A stretch of 64,000 bases of DNA from JBEBSD01 sp040394475 (GCA_040394475.1 JBEBSD010000002.1:62001-126000), one strand, 5' to 3'; positions 42,887-51,242 are shown, numbered from the stretch's first letter. The notes: a model not told the origin generated them from the letters alone. Made by a program: numbers and translations.

Positions 42887-44941
42887 TTACTTGGTTTCTT
42901 CCTCGTTTTCCGCTTCCACTATTTTCTCTTCTTCCACGTGCTCCGCTTCCAGCTGGTGGGCTGCTTCGACGTGAAGCGCTTCTTCATCTTTCGATTTCCG
43001 GTTAATATACGCCTGGTAGCTGGTTTCCTTTTCAAACGGCCGTTTGCCGATTAGCTGCTCCAGATCGGTCTGAAAAAGAATTTCCTTTTTTAGCAGTTCC
43101 TTCGCAATCTTTTCCAGCTCCGGCTTTTTGTCGACCAGCAGGCTTCTGACGTGCTGGTAGGATTCGTCAATCAATTTCCTGACTTCCATGTCAATGGCTT
43201 CGGAAGTGGCTTCCGAATAGGGTTTCGTAAATGCATACTCAGACTGTTTCGAATCATAGTAAGAAACATTTCCGATACGGTCGTTCATTCCGTACATGGT
43301 CACCATGCTATAGGCTAATTTGGTGACACGTTCCAGATCACTAAGCGCCCCGGTCGATATTTTACCGAAAACAACATCCTCTGCGGCACGGCCTCCCAAC
43401 GTCATGCACATTTCATCAAAAAGCTGTTCGGTACGATACAGGTACTGTTCCCGCGGCAGGTACTGCGCATAACCCAGGGCAGCAACACCACGGGGAACGA
43501 TGGTTACTTTAACCAGCGGGTCAGCGTGTTCCAGGAACCAGCCTGCAACGGCATGACCGGCTTCGTGATAGGCGACAATTTGCTTTTCTTCAGGAGAAAT
43601 AAGTTTGTTTTTCTTTTCCAGCCCGCCGATAACGCGGTCCATCGCATCCTGGAAGTCCTGCATGGTCACCGAATCACGGTCTCTCCGGGCGGCAATCAGG
43701 GCCGCCTCGTTACAGACGTTCGCAATTTCAGCTCCGGCAAAGCCGGGTGTCTGAACGGCCAGCTTCTGAATGTCGACGTCTTCATGAAGGGTGAGGGGTT
43801 TAAGGTGCACCTTAAAGATCGCCTCTCTTCCGATTACATCCGGTTTGTCGACCGAAATCTGGCGATCGAAACGTCCGGGACGCAACAAGGCAGAGTCAAG
43901 AACATCCGGCCGGTTGGTCGCTGCCAGGATAATAATTCCTGAATCCGTAGCGAACCCGTCCATTTCCACCAACAGCGAATTTAGCGTATTTTCACGTTCG
44001 TCGTTGGCTCCGGGCATTGCACCCCTTCCTCTGGAACGGCCGATGGCATCTATTTCATCAATAAAGATAATACAGGGGGCTTTCTCCTTTGCCTGCTTGA
44101 ACAGGTCACGGACCCTTGCGGCGCCGACTCCTACAAACATCTCCACAAAATCAGAACCTGACAGTGAAAAGAAAGGAACGGCGGCTTCGCCGGCAACTGC
44201 TTTGGCCAGCAAGGTTTTACCGGTTCCCGGAGGGCCGATCAACAGCGCTCCTTTCGGGATTTTAGCACCCAGTTTTTTGAATTTTTCGGCACTTTTCAGG
44301 TAATCGACAATTTCCTTAATTTCTTCTTTGGCTTCGTCGAGACCGGCAACATCACTAAAGGTGATTTTGACTTTATTTTCCGCATCGAAGAGTGTTGCCC
44401 GTGAGCGCCCGATATTGAAGATCTGTCCGCCCGGCCCTACACCCCCGGACATACGCCCCAGGAGGAAGTACATGATGACGATCATGGCAATAAAAAAGCC
44501 CCAGGTACTGAGGAACGTCATTACATCACTGCGCGTATCGATTTTATATTCAATGCGCTCGCTTTCCGCTACCTCTTTCTGCATCTCCGCCAGATCCTTT
44601 TTAAAGGTTTCCGCAGAGGTGATCTGAAACTGGTAGTGCGGCCCCGCCTCTCCTCCGAAATAGTTGTTTTCCTTGGCAACCAATTGGTATTTATCCTGCT
44701 GAAGTGCTTCCGGCGTAAGCGTAACCTCGACCATATTGTCATTGATAATGGTTACCCGGGCAACTTCTTTTTCGGATACCATTTTTTCGAATTTCTTCTG
44801 GCTGATATCCGTTAAGGAGGTTTTGCTGATAAACGTAATTATTAATATGGCGGCTATCAATGAGGCGATAATCCAGCTCTGGTAACCTCGCTGAGGCCCT
44901 TTGGGATTAATCGGACTTCTTTTGTTCTCGTTGTCTGACAT
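42887..44941 (-). CDS. ftsH: FtsH ATP-dependent zinc metalloprotease
   Basis: The 684-aa membrane-anchored AAA+ protease has the first TM helix at about 22-42 and the second at about 145-165 (GFFIAMIVIMYFLLG). The ATPase has Walker A GPPGTGKTLLAKAVAG, Walker B CIIFIDEIDAIGR and the SRH LLRPGRFDRQI. The protease zinc motif is HEAGH. The C-terminal acidic tail (about 635-684, many Glu/Ala) is longer than in E. coli. It degrades membrane and regulatory proteins. It lies 58 bp after rsfS on the same strand, likely one operon. Confidence 0.97.
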   Translation of the reverse strand: MSDNENKRSPINPKGPQRGYQSWIIASLIAAILIITFISKTSLTDISQKKFEKMVSEKEVARVTIINDNMVEVTLTPEALQQDKYQLVAKENNYFGGEAGPHYQFQITSAETFKKDLAEMQKEVAESERIEYKIDTRSDVMTFLSTWGFFIAMIVIMYFLLGRMSGGVGPGGQIFNIGRSRATLFDAENKVKITFSDVAGLDEAKEEIKEIVDYLKSAEKFKKLGAKIPKGALLIGPPGTGKTLLAKAVAGEAAVPFFSLSGSDFVEMFVGVGAARVRDLFKQAKEKAPCIIFIDEIDAIGRSRGRGAMPGANDERENTLNSLLVEMDGFATDSGIIILAATNRPDVLDSALLRPGRFDRQISVDKPDVIGREAIFKVHLKPLTLHEDVDIQKLAVQTPGFAGAEIANVCNEAALIAARRDRDSVTMQDFQDAMDRVIGGLEKKNKLISPEEKQIVAYHEAGHAVAGWFLEHADPLVKVTIVPRGVAALGYAQYLPREQYLYRTEQLFDEMCMTLGGRAAEDVVFGKISTGALSDLERVTKLAYSMVTMYGMNDRIGNVSYYDSKQSEYAFTKPYSEATSEAIDMEVRKLIDESYQHVRSLLVDKKPELEKIAKELLKKEILFQTDLEQLIGKRPFEKETSYQAYINRKSKDEEALHVEAAHQLEAEHVEEEKIVEAENEEETK

Positions 44942-44999
44942 TATATACTGCTAAATAAAAGTGCTGATTTGATTTTCGTGATCACTGATAAGATCATTT

Positions 45000-45395
45000 T
45001 CAGTGATTTTCGGCGAGTTCCATATCGTCTACCTTGATGAGTGTGGCATCTCCCCACAAATTTTCCAGATCATAGTACGCCCGTTTGTCTTTGTTGAAAA
45101 CATGTACGACTACGTCCATATAATCGATGAGTATCCACTCCCGGTTGGTTTTGCCTTCCAGATGGCCGGCATCCGTGAAAGTTGCTTTTTTCACTTCTTC
45201 GACGACTGCTTCGGCGATGGCATTAATATGGGTGTCGGAGTTTCCGGTACAGATAATAAAGTAATCAGCAATGGCATTTTTGACATCCTGAAGGTCTAGC
45301 ACGACAATGTCGGAAGCCTTTTTCTCCTGCATCCCTCTGACTGCTGACTGGCAAAGATCATGAATGGAAAATTCCTTATTTTTACGTTGTTTCAT
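45000..45395 (-). CDS. rsfS: Ribosomal silencing factor RsfS
   Basis: The 131-aa protein starts at MKQRKNKEFSIHDLCQSAV (ATG 45395; the upstream 12 codons do not match the family). RsfS binds uL14 on the large subunit and blocks subunit joining under starvation. Marks: VVLDLQDVKNAIADYFIICT, then EGKTNREWILIDYMDVVVHV and YYDLENLWGDA. It is followed by ftsH, a common order in Bacteroidota, and is divergent from birA. Confidence 0.95.
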   Translation of the reverse strand: MKQRKNKEFSIHDLCQSAVRGMQEKKASDIVVLDLQDVKNAIADYFIICTGNSDTHINAIAEAVVEEVKKATFTDAGHLEGKTNREWILIDYMDVVVHVFNKDKRAYYDLENLWGDATLIKVDDMELAENH

Positions 45396-45477
45396 TCCTG
45401 AGTTGCTGCCTGTATAACGATTCCCCGGCAACTTATGTTTGGTTTAAGTGTAAAAGTATTAAAATAAGCCTAAAAAA

Positions 45478-46239
45478 GTGTACTACCATTCTTCAAAAAC
45501 AACCTTTATCGGTAAAAAAGTAGAATACCTGTCAAGTTGTCACTCAACTAACGACATAGCGGCTGACAAAGTTCGGAGCGGGCAGTATTTGCCGGGGGAA
45601 ATAATCATCACCGACGAGCAGTTGTCCGGGCGGGGACAGCGGGGGCGCAGCTGGGAAACCGAGAAGGGGGCCAATCTTACTTTTTCCCTGATCCTGCAAC
45701 CTTCTTTCCTGAAAGCGACCGAACAATTTTTACTCAGTCAGGCCATTGCATTGGGGCTCTGGCACTACCTTTCAGCACGTACAGCCGGAGTGGGTATTAA
45801 ATGGCCGAACGACCTGCTCATTCACTCCCGTAAGGTGGCGGGGATCCTTATCGAAAATACCCTTCGCGGAAGCCGGCTGCAAGTTGCTGTCGTAGGGATC
45901 GGAGTGAATATCAACCAGGTGGATTTTGAAAATCCGCGGGCCACTTCCTTTTCGCAAGCGTTGCAGACAAAGCTGGACTGCCATTCGGAATTCGAACAGC
46001 TGCTGGGGGCATTGGAGGTTTTTTACAAACTGCTTGAGAAAAGGGAGTTTGGCACGATTCGTGAAAAATATTTGCAATGTCTTGCCGGATATGGGCAGGA
46101 AAGATTTTTTACCCACGGGCAGGAAACCTTCAGGGCCTTGATAACGGGAGTGTCTGAAACGGGCAGGTTACAACTGCAGACGCCGGCGGGACCCGCGGAA
46201 TTCGGAATACAGGAGCTGACCTGGCACTGGGACGATTAG
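45478..46239 (+). CDS. birA: Biotin-[acetyl-CoA carboxylase] ligase
   Basis: The 253-aa enzyme activates biotin with ATP and attaches it to carboxylase carrier domains. It lacks the N-terminal HTH of E. coli BirA, so it is a ligase only. Marks: STNDIAADKV, the biotinyl-AMP loop SGRGQRGRSWETEKG, GIKWPNDLLIHSRKVAGILIE, and VVGIGVNIN. The frame begins at GTG 45478 with no ATG further upstream; a TAnnTTTG element (TATGTTTG, 45434-45441) lies 36 bp before it. The stop overlaps the TMEM220 gene stop by 4 bp. Confidence 0.93.
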   Translation: MYYHSSKTTFIGKKVEYLSSCHSTNDIAADKVRSGQYLPGEIIITDEQLSGRGQRGRSWETEKGANLTFSLILQPSFLKATEQFLLSQAIALGLWHYLSARTAGVGIKWPNDLLIHSRKVAGILIENTLRGSRLQVAVVGIGVNINQVDFENPRATSFSQALQTKLDCHSEFEQLLGALEVFYKLLEKREFGTIREKYLQCLAGYGQERFFTHGQETFRALITGVSETGRLQLQTPAGPAEFGIQELTWHWDD

Positions 46240-46580
46240 TCGTCGCTCCGCACCCCAAACCCTAAAATCGTCAAAATCACAGCGGCAATAGCCATTCCCA
46301 GCGACTCCCTTGCCAGCTCGATGTTCATGCTCCGCATTTTCTGGAGTTCGTTGAACATCACGCCTTCAAATTCCGGCGGCCATTGGTAAACAGCACCTCC
46401 CAGGTAGACCACCGCCAGCACCCAGTAGATCCATTTGGGCCAGTATCGATAATAAAACATAAAGCACGCGAGGCCGGCAATCCCGTAAACGAGTGTCCAC
46501 AACCAGGGATCCGGGTCGTTGAACTGTAAATAGACACAGATTAAAAACAGAATACCGGAAATAAATGCAAAGGGTTTCAT
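46236..46580 (-). CDS. TMEM220-like small membrane protein
   Basis: The 114-aa protein with three or four helices starts at MKPFAFISGILFLICVYLQF (ATG 46580). The frame upstream enters a heptamer array and codes only for a PLPVAHC-type repeat, so it is not part of the gene. The family mark is YLQFNDPDPWLW, then YGIAGLACFMFYYRYWPKW and YLGGAVYQWP. Homologues occur in bacteria and in animals (TMEM220); function unknown. It converges with birA. Confidence 0.82.
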   Translation of the reverse strand: MKPFAFISGILFLICVYLQFNDPDPWLWTLVYGIAGLACFMFYYRYWPKWIYWVLAVVYLGGAVYQWPPEFEGVMFNELQKMRSMNIELARESLGMAIAAVILTILGFGVRSDD

Positions 46581-46606
46581 GTTGGTAAAGGTTTGGAATG
46601 GTAATT

Positions 46607-46725
46607 GGGGAACGGGCAACGGGCAATGGGCAACAGGGAACAGGCAATGGGCAATGGGCAACGGGCAACGGGCAACGGGCAACGGGCAATGGGCAATGGG
46701 CAACGGGCAACAGGGAATGGGCAAC
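46607..46725. repeat. Heptamer array, GGGCAAY family, 17 units
   Basis: Seventeen 7-bp units (gggcaac, gggcaat, agggaac, aggcaat, agggaat). It starts 26 bp before the TMEM220 start and runs without a break into the next block. Confidence 0.95.
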
Positions 46726-46761
46726 GGGGTCATGTAGGGGGTCATGTAGGGGGTCATGTAG
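46726..46761. repeat. 12-bp tandem block GGGGTCATGTAG, three units
   Basis: Three perfect 12-bp units and a partial fourth (GGGGTCAG) follow the heptamer array directly. Confidence 0.92.
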
Positions 46762-46771
46762 GGGGTCAGCT

Positions 46772-46879
46772 ATGTCTGGCCCCATGTCTGGCCCCATGTC
46801 TGGCCCCATGTCTGGCCCTATGTCTGGCCCCATGTCTGGCCCCATGTCTGGCCCCATGTCTGGCCCCATGTCTGGCCCC
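46772..46879. repeat. 12-bp tandem block ATGTCTGGCCCC, nine units
   Basis: Nine nearly identical 12-bp units (one has CCCT) and then a partial unit that turns into the 24-bp repeat. Frames of the type GPMSGPMS cross it; these are repeat artefacts. Confidence 0.95.
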
Positions 46880-46892
46880 ATGTCCGAACCCT

Positions 46893-47036
46893 GGTGGGTG
46901 AGCGCGGTCGAACCCTGGCCGGTGAGCACAGTCGAACCCTGGTGGGTGAGCGCAGTCGAACCCTGGTGGGTGAGCGTGGTCGAACCCTGGTGGGTGAGCG
47001 TGGTCGAACCCTGGTGGGTGAGCGTGGTCGAACCCC
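46893..47036. repeat. 24-bp minisatellite, 6 units
   Basis: Six 24-bp units, GGTGGGTGAGCGYRGTCGAA followed by CCCT, ending exactly at the last base of the TPR gene stop codon. Same unit and orientation as at 27193 and 30984. Confidence 0.95.
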
Positions 47037-47737
47037 TAATCACAATAAGCCTCGAGCGCTGTAGTGGCTTCCGCCCAGCCCAGCCGCTGGGATTCCTTTA
47101 AGGTAAGGCAGCCGATTTCTTTTTCTCCCGATAAATATTGGGATAACCCTAATCCGTAGTAAGCTTTGGCGAAGCGGGGATCGAGGTGAGTGGCTTTTTT
47201 GAAAGCCGGAATTGCCTTTTCATAATTTTCCTGCCGGAAATAAGTATTCCCGAGGTTGTACCAGGCGAGTACATTGTTCTGATTCAGACTGACGGCCTTG
47301 TTAAAGTCTTTCGTAGCAGCCGGAAGACTGTCCAGAAAAGAGAGCACTTGTCCGCGGTTGAGATAGATGTCAGAGGTGTCCGGGGCAATCGCAAGCGCTT
47401 TATTGTAATCGGTAAGGGCATTATCCAGCTGGTTTTGAGCCGTATACAACAAAGCCCGGTTGTAGTACGGACGGTAAGCATCCGGGGCCAGCGCAATCGC
47501 CTGTTCATAGTCCAGCAGGGCATTGGTATATTCTTTCAGTTCGAAATAAGCAACACCGCGGGTATTAAATGCTTCCTCGTTTCCGGGGTCTTTGTCGATC
47601 GCCTTGTTAATAAGGGGGAGTGCCTCCCGGATATTGCCGTCCCGCATCAATTCTTTTGCTTTCGATAAATAGGCGTCTGAAGCGTTCGAACAGCCCCAGG
47701 TGCCCGTCAGGACCAGGAGCAGGGTTAACCATTTCAT
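47036..47737 (-). CDS. TPR-repeat lipoprotein
   Basis: The 233-aa protein has a short hydrophobic N-terminus and a lipobox-like WGC at residue 16 (LTGTWGCSNAS), so it is probably a lipoprotein of the cell envelope. Five or six TPR units follow (about 24-230), e.g. AFNTRGVAYFELKEYTNALL, AYRPYYNRALLYTAQNQLDN and AKAYYGLGLSQYLSGEKEIG. TPRs bind partner proteins; the partner is not known. The stop codon adjoins a minisatellite, so the C-terminus (EAYCD) could vary if the array shifts. Confidence 0.87.
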   Translation of the reverse strand: MKWLTLLLVLTGTWGCSNASDAYLSKAKELMRDGNIREALPLINKAIDKDPGNEEAFNTRGVAYFELKEYTNALLDYEQAIALAPDAYRPYYNRALLYTAQNQLDNALTDYNKALAIAPDTSDIYLNRGQVLSFLDSLPAATKDFNKAVSLNQNNVLAWYNLGNTYFRQENYEKAIPAFKKATHLDPRFAKAYYGLGLSQYLSGEKEIGCLTLKESQRLGWAEATTALEAYCD

Positions 47738-47957
47738 AATAGATGGCGTTTAATTAATTGGTTTTGAGTACTTTTTCATCCGGCAGGCTTCCAAAACCCT
47801 GTCAGTCAGTTTGAAAGCCGACAACCGACAGCCGAAAGCCGACAACCGAAAGCTGATAGCCGAAAGCTGACAACCGATAGCCGAAAGCCGACAGCCGAAA
47901 GCTGATAGCCGAAAGCCGTCAACCGATTTAAATGTAAAGGAAATGAAAAAAAATGAT
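47738..47957. other. Intergenic region upstream of ffs with heptamer array
   Basis: Holds the TPR gene upstream region and the array 47813-47924; no gene. Confidence 0.5.
47813..47924. repeat. Heptamer array, CRGCTAT family in inverse orientation, 16 units
   Basis: Sixteen 7-bp units (gaaagcc, gacaacc, gatagcc, gacagcc, gaaagct): the reverse complement of the units at 5045, 11134 and 20491. It ends 33 bp before the ffs promoter. Confidence 0.9.
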
Positions 47958-47987
47958 TTGGTATTGGAAATTTAATGTCTAATTTTG
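47958..47987 (+). promoter_or_regulatory. Promoter of the SRP RNA gene
   Basis: TTG at 47958-47960, 19-bp spacer, perfect TAnnTTTG (TAATTTTG, 47980-47987). Start expected at about 47992, where the RNA duplex begins. Confidence 0.82.
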
Positions 47988-47991
47988 CATC

Positions 47992-48085
47992 GGCAGATCA
48001 GAACTACCAGCTCCTACTGAATCCCCCAGGTCCTGACCGAAGCAAGGGTAGGTAGTCGTAGCGGTGAGATTCTTGATTTGCCTTT
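47992..48085 (+). ncRNA. ffs: Signal recognition particle RNA (small bacterial, 4.5S)
   Basis: A long hairpin with the conserved SRP core: CCCCCAGGTCC, then GAAGCAAGGG (48023-48050). The ends pair, GGCAGATCA (47992-48000) with TGATTTGCC (48074-48082), and the stem continues (GAACTACCAGCT with AGCGGTGAGATTC). A run of seven T (48083-48089) ends it as a terminator, and a strong promoter precedes it. The apical loop reads C-CTGACC-G instead of the usual GGAA tetraloop. This RNA scaffolds Ffh for co-translational targeting to the membrane. There is no Alu domain, as in most Gram-negatives. Confidence 0.88.
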
Positions 48086-48170
48086 TTTTGTTTCCCACCA
48101 TTCATTCCCTATTTTTGCTGAATATTTTTGCTACGATCATTTTCTTCTTTTAATTCCAACTGTTTTAATA

Positions 48171-48827
48171 ATGAAATTTTTTATTGATACCGCAAATCTG
48201 AATGAAATAAAAGAGGCGCAGGCATTGGGTGTACTGGATGGTGTAACGACGAATCCGTCGTTGATGGCTAAGGAAGGTATTTCGGGGAAAGACAATATTT
48301 TTGGACACTATAAAGCGATTTGTGAAATCGTAGACGGGGATGTCAGTGCGGAAGTGATTGCTACTGATTTCGACGGGATGATCCGGGAAGGAGAGGAACT
48401 CGTTGAAATCGACAGTAAAATTGTGGTGAAAATACCCATGATCAAAGACGGTGTAAAGGCCCTGAAGTATTTTTCCAATAAGGGAATCCGCACCAACTGT
48501 ACCCTGATATTTTCGGCAGGGCAGGCATTGCTGGCGGCCAAGGCAGGAGCCACTTATGTGTCACCGTTTATCGGGCGCCTGGATGATATTTCATTTAACG
48601 GCGTAGACCTGATTGAGCAGATAGTGACCATTTACCAGAACTACAGCTTCGAAACGCAAGTGCTGGCAGCATCGATCCGTCACCCGATTCATATCCTTCA
48701 ATGTGCTGAAATCGGGGCAGACGTAATGACCGGACCGCTCAGCGCCATTCTGGCATTATTAAAACACCCGCTTACCGACGCCGGATTGGAAAAATTCCTG
48801 GCAGATTATAAAAAGGTTAACGGTTGA
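48171..48827 (+). CDS. Transaldolase / fructose-6-phosphate aldolase family
   Basis: The 218-aa TIM-barrel enzyme of the short transaldolase (TalC/FSA, MipB) family starts at MKFFIDTANLNEIKEAQALG (ATG 48171; earlier in-frame codons lie in ffs). The Schiff-base lysine is in IVVKIPM (about 86), TTNPSLM is the family signature and GATYVSPFIGRLDDI closes the active site. It transfers dihydroxyacetone units in the pentose phosphate pathway. Transaldolase and FSA activity are not told apart by eye. Preceded by the ffs terminator. Confidence 0.92.
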   Translation: MKFFIDTANLNEIKEAQALGVLDGVTTNPSLMAKEGISGKDNIFGHYKAICEIVDGDVSAEVIATDFDGMIREGEELVEIDSKIVVKIPMIKDGVKALKYFSNKGIRTNCTLIFSAGQALLAAKAGATYVSPFIGRLDDISFNGVDLIEQIVTIYQNYSFETQVLAASIRHPIHILQCAEIGADVMTGPLSAILALLKHPLTDAGLEKFLADYKKVNG

Positions 48828-48832
48828 TTCTG

Positions 48833-48875
48833 AACTACCTGCGGGAGGCCGGATCCGGAGCTCCCGCAGGTAGTT
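48833..48875. terminator. Hairpin after transaldolase gene
   Basis: AACTACCTGCGGGAG (48833-48847) pairs perfectly with 48861-48875; the loop holds CCGGATCCGG. Starting 5 bp past the stop it is placed as a terminator, although only a short T tract follows. Confidence 0.65.
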
Positions 48876-48905
48876 TCAGGGCAGCACCCGTAAACAATCA
48901 CTGAC

Positions 48906-49598
48906 ATGAATCTATCGCTCGAGCCCGTTGTGGTAGTTGAAGGCGCTGATATTTATCAGGGCGAAAAACCGGTATTAAATGATGTAAGTTTCGCGGTCAA
49001 CCCCGGAGAATGGGTTTTCCTGATTGGCCGTACAGGCAGCGGAAAGAGCTCATTGCTCAAAACACTTTATGCCGATTTATGGCTCGAAACGGGTTCTGCA
49101 GTGGTATCGGGCTATGAGCTGCACAAAATACGGCATAGCGATATTCCCTTTTTGCGTAGAAAAATAGGCATTGTCTTCCAGGATTTTCAATTGCTTACCG
49201 ACCGCACGGTGGAGGAAAATTTGTCTTTTGTATTGAGGGCCACCGGCTGGAAAGACAAGTTTGCCATTGAAGACCGTATTACGGAGGTGCTGAAACAGGT
49301 TGGGCTGGGCATTGTTCAGAAGAAGATGCCGCACCAGCTTTCAGGCGGTGAGCAGCAGCGGGTAGTTATTGCCCGTGCCATGCTGAACGAGCCTAAGATT
49401 TTAATGGCGGATGAGCCCACAGGAAATCTGGATCCCTCGGTAGGGCAGCAGATTATGCAGGTATTTCAGGCGATTAACAAGTCTGGAACAGCCGTTCTGA
49501 TGGCTACCCACAATTATGATTTCCTGAAAAACTATCCGGCCCGCATTCTTAAATGCGAAAATGGGGAGGTGAAGGAAGGGCAATTGGACGCCTACTGA
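48906..49598 (+). CDS. ftsE: FtsE-like ABC ATPase
   Basis: The 230-aa ATPase has Walker A GRTGSGKSSLLKTLY (about 42), Q-loop VFQDFQLL, signature LSGGEQQRV, Walker B ILMADEPTGNLDP and H-loop ATHNYDF. The overall pattern matches FtsE, which with FtsX activates peptidoglycan hydrolases at the septum. FtsX is not adjacent; a possible glycosyltransferase follows. LolD-type ATPases are the closest alternative, but IGIVFQDFQLLTDRTVEENL favours FtsE. Confidence 0.85.
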   Translation: MNLSLEPVVVVEGADIYQGEKPVLNDVSFAVNPGEWVFLIGRTGSGKSSLLKTLYADLWLETGSAVVSGYELHKIRHSDIPFLRRKIGIVFQDFQLLTDRTVEENLSFVLRATGWKDKFAIEDRITEVLKQVGLGIVQKKMPHQLSGGEQQRVVIARAMLNEPKILMADEPTGNLDPSVGQQIMQVFQAINKSGTAVLMATHNYDFLKNYPARILKCENGEVKEGQLDAY

Positions 49599-49659
49599 AA
49601 ACCGGGTCGGATGGCCGGGTTGGTGTTTTTAACTCACCTGTTAGAAATGAAACCTGCAG

Positions 49660-50676
49660 ATGTCAGAAAAAATTGATGTCAGTATCGCTTTTTACGGAAA
49701 GCCCCATCAGACAATTGTTACTATACAAACACTCCTTCGCTATAGTAACCGGCATATCGATAAGATTTATCTTACCAACGAACGTTCACAGCCCCACGGC
49801 GATTACTCCGGAATTTATAAAGTAACCGATTACTTCCGGGGGAAGCCGGATATCCGGCTGGAAATCTTTCGGCCGCGTTATTTCATTGCGGTAGGCGTCA
49901 ACGAATACGACCGAGCAAAGCGGGATACCGCATACCGGCAAAGTATTATGTTTCAGTACCCGTTGGAAACAACGGATAAAAAATACCTGTGCGTCATCCA
50001 TAATGATATGTTTTTCTATGGCGATATCATCGGGGAAATGTTGAAACGCTACCAAACGGGGGCAGCGAACCTCGCCGGGATTGGTTCGATCGGACAATGC
50101 TGGAGCTGCCCGGCCGGACCGGACTGGGGGAATGTCTGTAATTCTGAAAAATACAGGGAATATGTTCCGACGCAGGAAGAAGCGCTGCAGCTGGCAGCGG
50201 CCCATAATACCCCCCGGCAAGCCCTGCAGATAGCGGTTATCCGCAATGGAAGAGTGCACCCGCTGCCCGAATGCCGGCTGAATGAATATTGCGCCATGAT
50301 TGCAGTGGATATATACCGGAGGGAGACAATCCCGGCCGGTACCATCGGTTGTTATGGAGGTAGCTGGAAAGGGGTGGACCTGGGAACAGTCTGGTCGCAC
50401 GATATGTACCGGAAAGGTTATGTATTTCAAAATATCCTCCTGGAAGACTATGTTAAGCACGCCGCGTTTGACCACTCCGGAAGCGGTACCGAGTCGTATT
50501 CCCGGTCGACCACCTACTGGGCCTCAGAGGCCAGGGCCAAAGCCTATATTGAAAAAGAATGGGGGGAACTGCATTTTAGCTGGTTGGGACGGCTGCAGGC
50601 TTTCCGGGCCAGGCTGGTGCGTATACTTTTCAAAGGAGCGGGGTATGTATACAGGCGGTTGCGAGGGGGTAATTAA
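49660..50676 (+). CDS. Putative glycosyltransferase-like protein
   Basis: The 338-aa cytoplasmic protein has a GT-A-like start: DVSIAFYGKPHQTIVTIQTL, then KYLCVIHNDMFFYGD with an HND that could serve as a DxD-type metal site. Six cysteines occur between about 140 and 240 (QCWSCPAGPDWGNVC). The C-terminal part ends in basic residues (YRRLRGGN) and may touch the membrane. I recognise only the general fold, no family. It is 61 bp after ftsE and ends at a terminator shared with trxA. Confidence 0.55.
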   Translation: MSEKIDVSIAFYGKPHQTIVTIQTLLRYSNRHIDKIYLTNERSQPHGDYSGIYKVTDYFRGKPDIRLEIFRPRYFIAVGVNEYDRAKRDTAYRQSIMFQYPLETTDKKYLCVIHNDMFFYGDIIGEMLKRYQTGAANLAGIGSIGQCWSCPAGPDWGNVCNSEKYREYVPTQEEALQLAAAHNTPRQALQIAVIRNGRVHPLPECRLNEYCAMIAVDIYRRETIPAGTIGCYGGSWKGVDLGTVWSHDMYRKGYVFQNILLEDYVKHAAFDHSGSGTESYSRSTTYWASEARAKAYIEKEWGELHFSWLGRLQAFRARLVRILFKGAGYVYRRLRGGN

Positions 50677-50709
50677 AACCGGGCAGTCCGCAGGTGCCCG
50701 GTTGGTTTT
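50677..50709. terminator. Terminator between the GT-like gene and trxA
   Basis: AACCGGGC (50677-50684) pairs with GCCCGGTT (50696-50703), loop 11 nt, flanked by AAAA on one side and TTTT on the other, so it may act on both strands. Confidence 0.65.
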
Positions 50710-50720
50710 GCTTGTTGCGC

Positions 50721-51041
50721 TTACAGTTGCCTGTTCAGCTTATCTTCTAAAACAGCCTTAGGGACTGCACCCACTATTTTATCGACCACTTTTCCGTCTT
50801 TGAATATCATTAAAGTAGGGATACTGCGTATACCAAACTGGGCGGGGATCTGTGCATTCATATCCACATCCATCTTCCCGATCACCGCTTTCCCTTCATA
50901 TTCGCCGGCCAGTTGTTCGACCAACGGACCAATCATTTTACAGGGACCGCACCATTCTGCCCAGAAATCTACCAGTACCGGTTTATCACTCAGAATCAAT
51001 TCATTGAAATTATTGTCGTTGACTTCAATTGCTTTTGCCAT
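50721..51041 (-). CDS. trxA: Thioredoxin
   Basis: The 106-aa thioredoxin has the active site FWAEWCGPCKMIGP (about 28-41) and cis-proline in RSIPTLMIFKDGK. It reduces disulfides in cytoplasmic proteins, with electrons from TrxB, encoded at 60742. Full length, start MAKAIEVNDNNFNEL. Convergent to the GT-like gene, divergent from uxuA. Confidence 0.97.
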   Translation of the reverse strand: MAKAIEVNDNNFNELILSDKPVLVDFWAEWCGPCKMIGPLVEQLAGEYEGKAVIGKMDVDMNAQIPAQFGIRSIPTLMIFKDGKVVDKIVGAVPKAVLEDKLNRQL

Positions 51042-51242
51042 GATTAATTGAATCGTTAATGCTTATGACTTATTGTTACATGGTAAATTCAAAATAAGGG
51101 GTAAAAGTTCCCGACCGGTATTTTATGATGGAGAGGGTATCCGGCAGGCGGCGGGTGCGTTGTTAAGAAAGCCGGTAAAATATTGTAAATCCTGGCCGGG
51201 ATTAATAGCTTTACAGCTTTACTGGTATTTTATTGGGAAAAT

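Noticed and set aside
46366..47101. Frames with GPMS, PLPVAHC or LTHQGST repeats
   Set aside because: Repeat artefacts of the compound array; both strands are open at once and no unique protein sequence remains outside the repeats except overlaps with real genes.
48078..48170. Longer N-terminus for the transaldolase
   Set aside because: These codons overlap the end of the SRP RNA and its terminator; the family begins at ATG 48171.
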